Assembly (NCBI GenBank): GCA_036023115.1
Contig: JAYKKT010000074.1
Coordinates: 7,254,501 to 7,318,500 of the forward strand
DNA length: 64,000 nt
Source of the DNA: Brasenia schreberi
Taxonomy: Eukaryota; Streptophyta; Magnoliopsida; Nymphaeales; Cabombaceae
Direction: 5' to 3'
Shown: in pieces, positions 60,021-64,000 of the stretch
How positions within the stretch are numbered: the first letter of the stretch is position 1
How the letters are laid out: each line of letters opens with the position of its first letter
Position numbers and translations under genes: made by a program
The notes under the pieces: model-generated
What the model was told of the DNA's origin: nothing
Database searches by the model: none
What the model saw: the letters and a program-made list of their open reading frames with translations, nothing else

Positions 60021-60712
60021 AATGATTGGGATCTTTAAAGATTCTTCAGCATGGATGGATGTTCTCTCTATATATATGAACACACGCGCAAGTGTGCATC
60101 TCTGGAACACCACAAACGAGTTCAATACCTGCCAGTAAAGTTGTGCAACATTTTCCCTCTGATGCTTTTGCTGCACTCATCCAAAATAGATCGGTCAAAG
60201 TCAAAAAGGAAATCATGGTGTTTGTTAGGCCATTGGATGTCTTCAGATTCTCTTCAACCATGGCACAATCACAAACAAGACACAAGTCAAATTTCTAACC
60301 AATTAAGACACGAAAAATACACTTTTTGTATTTCTTTTCAATAATCAAGATGAATACGATAATGCACCTTCGTTCCAGTATACGATCTCCTTCTTTAAGT
60401 CCAAACCATCTCCGTAAATATATAAAACAACTGCATCAAATGCAAAGTAAGAGGCTACTTTCTAGATTTTGCATAAACACTCTAACGAAGTAGAATTACA
60501 GCTAGGTTGGTGATCATGAATGAAGGCCTGAACTTTATTTCTTACTTACTTTTGACATGCTAATGCAAACTATATTTATATTTACTACGATCCTTATTTA
60601 ATGAATAATTACTACAAAAGGACCCCTTCAGATGATACTTAGACGTGGTAAATATTCTGCATCTACGTCCTCGTTTATGTCAGGTAACATGTCCATGTAT
60701 GCTTACACACAA

Positions 60713-60800
60713 CGAACAATTGCTCACTGGCTAGGAGGTCCGCTCATAAGTTGAAGGTCATGAGTTTGATATCTGGGGCGTGGACTTGGCTTCCGCACCC
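60713..60800 (+). mobile_element. tRNA-derived SINE copy
   Basis: Box-A-like gctcactggctaggaggtcc and box-B-like ggtcatgagtttgatatc are at tRNA-like spacing, followed by tggggcgtggacttggcttc. Parallel to the copy at 49829-49925 and, in part, to the minus-strand copy at 9681-9765. Confidence 0.6.
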
Positions 60801-63430
60801 CCCGCCCATTTTAACCGAAAAGAACTCTGTGTGCTTTAATGGAATTAACGAAACGGGAACTTCTGAACAATTTTTTTTGTGAAACTGGACAGGAACAGAC
60901 CGGCCAATTGATCGAGAACTGGACCATGATCTGGTTCAGTCCACATGTTAGACCTGTCCCAGAATAAACTGGCTTCCAACCGGTGAACCATCCGATCGGT
61001 CCAGTCAATCCGAACCGGGAACTGGCCAATTCAATTAACTTTGCTATGCTTTTCTATTTTTATATTTGTTCTAATCTTTTTCTCTTTAAAAGAATAAAGT
61101 TAGTGAATTACTTTTATTGATTTAAATAGGTTTTCAAAGTATTTGCTTTATTAAGAGGTGGTTAATTCAATGAAATCTATTGAAGCAATGTTTCTTTATA
61201 CTTGATGGGATTCTCAATTTTTTAATATATAATATTAACATATAATAAATAATAAAAGATATATTTAATGTTACTGGTTCAACTGCGGTTCAAGACCGAT
61301 TGAACCTCTTTTTACTAAACTAGTGCCTATCCCAATTCACCGACCGGTCCGATTTCCTGAACGGTGCTTCTCAATGACCATTATGATAGTTTCTTTCTTG
61401 GTTTTGTTTCTAATGACAAGCTGGATCAGGTAGACCTTGCTCTGAGTATCAAATTCATCACCTTTAAAGTGAATGTCTTTTAAAGTTAATCCCTAAGTAT
61501 CAAAAACCACTTTGGCACAAAATTATTTGGGCCTAAGATCTCCGTCGGCAAGATATATAAGTATCAAGTTGATGTCGGTACTCTGTGTTGAAAAGGGCGG
61601 GGCTGCAGGAATGAGATTGGAGTTTAAATATTTTTTTTCCTCTTTATGAACCATTTCGTCACTGTTTTCTTTTTTCACCAAACAACTTTATTCAAGAAGA
61701 AGATGGTACGAAGTAAGCTCCCTAGAACAGCATATAACTAGAAAAGTTGGGATCTCTGAACAAATATAAAAATCACACACAAAAGAAAGATAAAAACAAG
61801 TTCATCTCCAGTGCAATGGCAGCCATGTTTCTTTCAAGGCACAACCGTAAAATGGATTGCTCCACCAACGGTAATCGGCACAGGAACATTTTCCCGAAAA
61901 CCTTGACGAACACAATAGAACCCATCAAAGCTCAAAGAGCCTTCTCGCAGCCTAAAATTGCTCCATCCATCTCTTGATCACCATCTGCCCTTCCTCTTTC
62001 ACTTTGTATATAGAGCAAGATGGAGGAAGAGAATGAAGAGAAAGGAAGGAAAGCCGAACTATACGATGTCGAATGACCACCCCAATTTGCTCACTGTTTG
62101 GAATCTAGAGAACCCTGGTCGTTGTATTTGGTTTGAACCATTGGGAACTCGTGCATGGGTCTGTTTGACCGCCCCAAAACCATTTTGATGATGTTGATGA
62201 ATAATATGTACTGTTAATGAACAATCAAGGTAGGATACTATTAGAACTCCGTATTATTCTTCATATATTTTGCTGTTTGAAAGCGTAGATTACATTTATT
62301 GCTAAATTATTTGTTACAATTTTCTTTGGTCAGATATTAATCACATACTTTAGATTAAAAGGGTTGACACATGCCGGGGACTTTAGCAAAGAAAATACGG
62401 CCTTTTTTTTGGGGATTCAATTGGATTGACGGACTCATTGCAACATTGGAAGATACAACAGGAAAGCAAGATTGCACAAAATCATAATTTCTTTTCCTGA
62501 TTAAAACGTTGGACTCCGATGGATCAATGCGAGTACAAGATGCAAAAATGACGAGCACAATAAACAAAAAAATTCAAAATATGACGAGAACTGGAAAATA
62601 AGGTATATGTTAATAAACTTTTTTTTGTTCATATTATCTATATGATCTTCCTACAAGTGCATCTGAAAGGGGGAAAAATGGGTGCATGAGTCATGCGTGC
62701 ATGTGTGCGTCTGAGAGAGGGAGATAGAGTTAGGTGGAGGCATGAAGTTATACATAGTGAAGTCAGAGATTTTTCATATCGGTCCATATTCACCCCTGAC
62801 CTTTCTCTTCAAAGTGCACATAACCATCTTAAAGAACCAATCTCTCTCTCTCTCTCTCTCTCTACCTGCGTGCGAATGATTCACTTGTTAAGAAAGATGA
62901 ACGTAAGAATGAAATCAATCTCTCGGTGGAATTAGGATAGCTTTGACATTAAAGGGGTAATACTCGACCTCTTCAAAATAACCGCCACTGCCTGCTAAAT
63001 CCAAGAGCCTCCTATTTGTTCAGTCTATTCCGGCACAACTGTCTGCTGATCCCTTGCTTGTATTTAATTGCTGTAAAGAGTTCAGAGAGATGACGGCAAC
63101 ACTTATAGCCTTCTATCAAGCGCTACAGAGGCTTCCATAACTACCACATTTTCCAACTTCCACTAAAATAATGATATGTTTAGGCTGTGACCCAACAGTG
63201 AGAAAGGACAGGACTCCTAACCAAATTCAATGGAATTTATAACTACCAGTATAAAGAAGCTAGCATTAAATATATTCCTTAATATGCCTAGTTGGTCATA
63301 ATGAGCAGCTTGTGCCACCAATCTTTTACTCCAAAGAATCTTCAATAATTTTTTACAGGCAAAAACCCAAAGAAATTTTAATGAAATAAAATGGAAAAGA
63401 AAAAACATTTGAATGCAAAAGGACCGCCTA
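60801..63430. other. intergenic region, no gene recognised
   Basis: 60880-61050 and 61270-61370 are built of degenerate ccggttc/gaaccgg words like those in the MITE at 44192, but clear ends were not found. A (CT)n of about 23 bases is at 62840-62862. Nothing else supportable. Confidence 0.4.
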
Positions 63431-63500
63431 AACACAAGATTTGAACTGCCCCCGCCACCCCCAACACAGTTGGCAAACCTAGCAACTAGATTGCTCGACG
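63430..63500 (-). mobile_element. tRNA-like SINE remnant
   Basis: The complement carries a box-A-like ctagttgctaggtttgcc and a B-box-like cagttcaaatc, in the tRNA order. The body is not recognisable. Confidence 0.35.
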
Positions 63501-63704
63501 TTAGATATCAGGTATACAATTCTAATTCGTTAGGTTTCCTAGTATACAGATGGAAATAACTAAATATCTACAAGTACAGACAAGTGAAACTCAGAGTACA
63601 AATAAATCATATTGCGTATAAATGCAAAACCTGCTATCCAGATTCAGACAATTCATAGATGACTGCTGATCCAAAGCGAGTTTGCTAAGTGAAGTAATTC
63701 AGGT

Positions 63705-63851
63705 CTAATTCGCTGGCCCGGTTGATGGCTGATGCGGGGGAAACAGCGAAACTTGCCACTCCCGTGTTACCAACGGCAAGCCAGAATATGAAGGATCACC
63801 ACCGTGCTTTTCCCTTGGAATATTTTCTTCAATTTGTGAGAAACCTGTACA
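63705..63851 (-). CDS. possible terminal exon of an unidentified gene
   Basis: On the minus strand, after a tactgtacag acceptor-like sequence, the frame reads GFSQIEENIPREKHGGDPSY, SGLPLVTREWQVSLF and PPHQPSTGPAN before a TAG. The composition is protein-like and lacks low complexity. The rest of any gene would lie toward or beyond the right edge of the window. Function unknown; chance cannot be excluded. Confidence 0.3.
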   Translation of the reverse strand, partial: CTGFSQIEENIPREKHGGDPSYSGLPLVTREWQVSLFPPHQPSTGPAN

Positions 63852-64000
63852 GTATCTTTGCCGAATAAACTGGTGGAGCAAGAGAACCAAGAAGAGAGTG
63901 GTCCCTCGGTTGTGCACTCCAGCTTGTTTTCTGGAAGGTGAAGAGCCAAAAGTGAAATCCATTAAATCTTGCAGAATTTACACTGTAACTTCAAGACGAA

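Overview
The window is nuclear DNA from a flowering plant. The evidence is an AHL (AT-hook motif nuclear localized) gene with the plant-specific type I AT-hook, a plant-type domesticated hAT-like gene, plant-type retrotransposons (a Ty3 element primed by initiator-Met tRNA and RTE LINEs with the 3' end typical of plants), GT-AG introns and very long AT, AG and AC dinucleotide tracts. I cannot assign an order or family from the sequence. The window is gene-poor and repeat-rich: only two genes look intact, 18419-20635 (minus) and 55837-56766 (plus).

Layout. 1-5100: a 307-bp hAT-type MITE (573-879) and a 3251-bp hAT transposon (1817-5067). Each has 8-bp target duplications and CGTATCG-like subterminal repeats, and the large element lies in a duplicated fragment that resembles a WD40 gene. 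5100-18400: no convincing gene; several tRNA-like SINE copies, a rearranged LINE fragment forming a long inverted repeat (13048-13472), a 230-bp tandem duplication (13561-14009) and microsatellites. 18419-20635: a single-exon BED/DUF659 gene of host type that has lost the third hAT catalytic residue.

24398-32621: a decayed, unprocessed copy of a sterol 4-alpha-methyl oxidase gene (SMO1-like) on the minus strand. It has at least three exon blocks, several stops and a lost start codon. Its large intron received two RTE LINE insertions (25559-25977 and 26077-28292) with perfect 20-bp and 18-bp target duplications. 34188-41433: a degenerate but complete Ty3/gypsy LTR retrotransposon with both LTRs, PBS, PPT and a 5-bp target duplication. 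Just downstream, 41523-42375 holds a frameshifted, 3'-truncated DUF1499-family gene with recognisable splice sites.

42400-55000: AT-rich intergenic DNA with very long microsatellites, a hAT-like MITE (44192-44563) and a small inverted-repeat MITE candidate (54081-54214). 55837-56766: the AHL gene. 56767-64000: mostly featureless, with one possible terminal exon near the right edge.

Functionally the two intact genes are unrelated: one is a putative nuclear DNA-binding or regulatory protein of transposase ancestry, the other an AT-hook/PPC chromatin protein. The rest records mobile element activity and gene decay. The two gene remnants that matter most, SMO1-like and DUF1499, are invisible to long-ORF searches because of frameshifts and stops; they were found by reading exon fragments in several frames. 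Family assignments rest on motif recall, not on searches.
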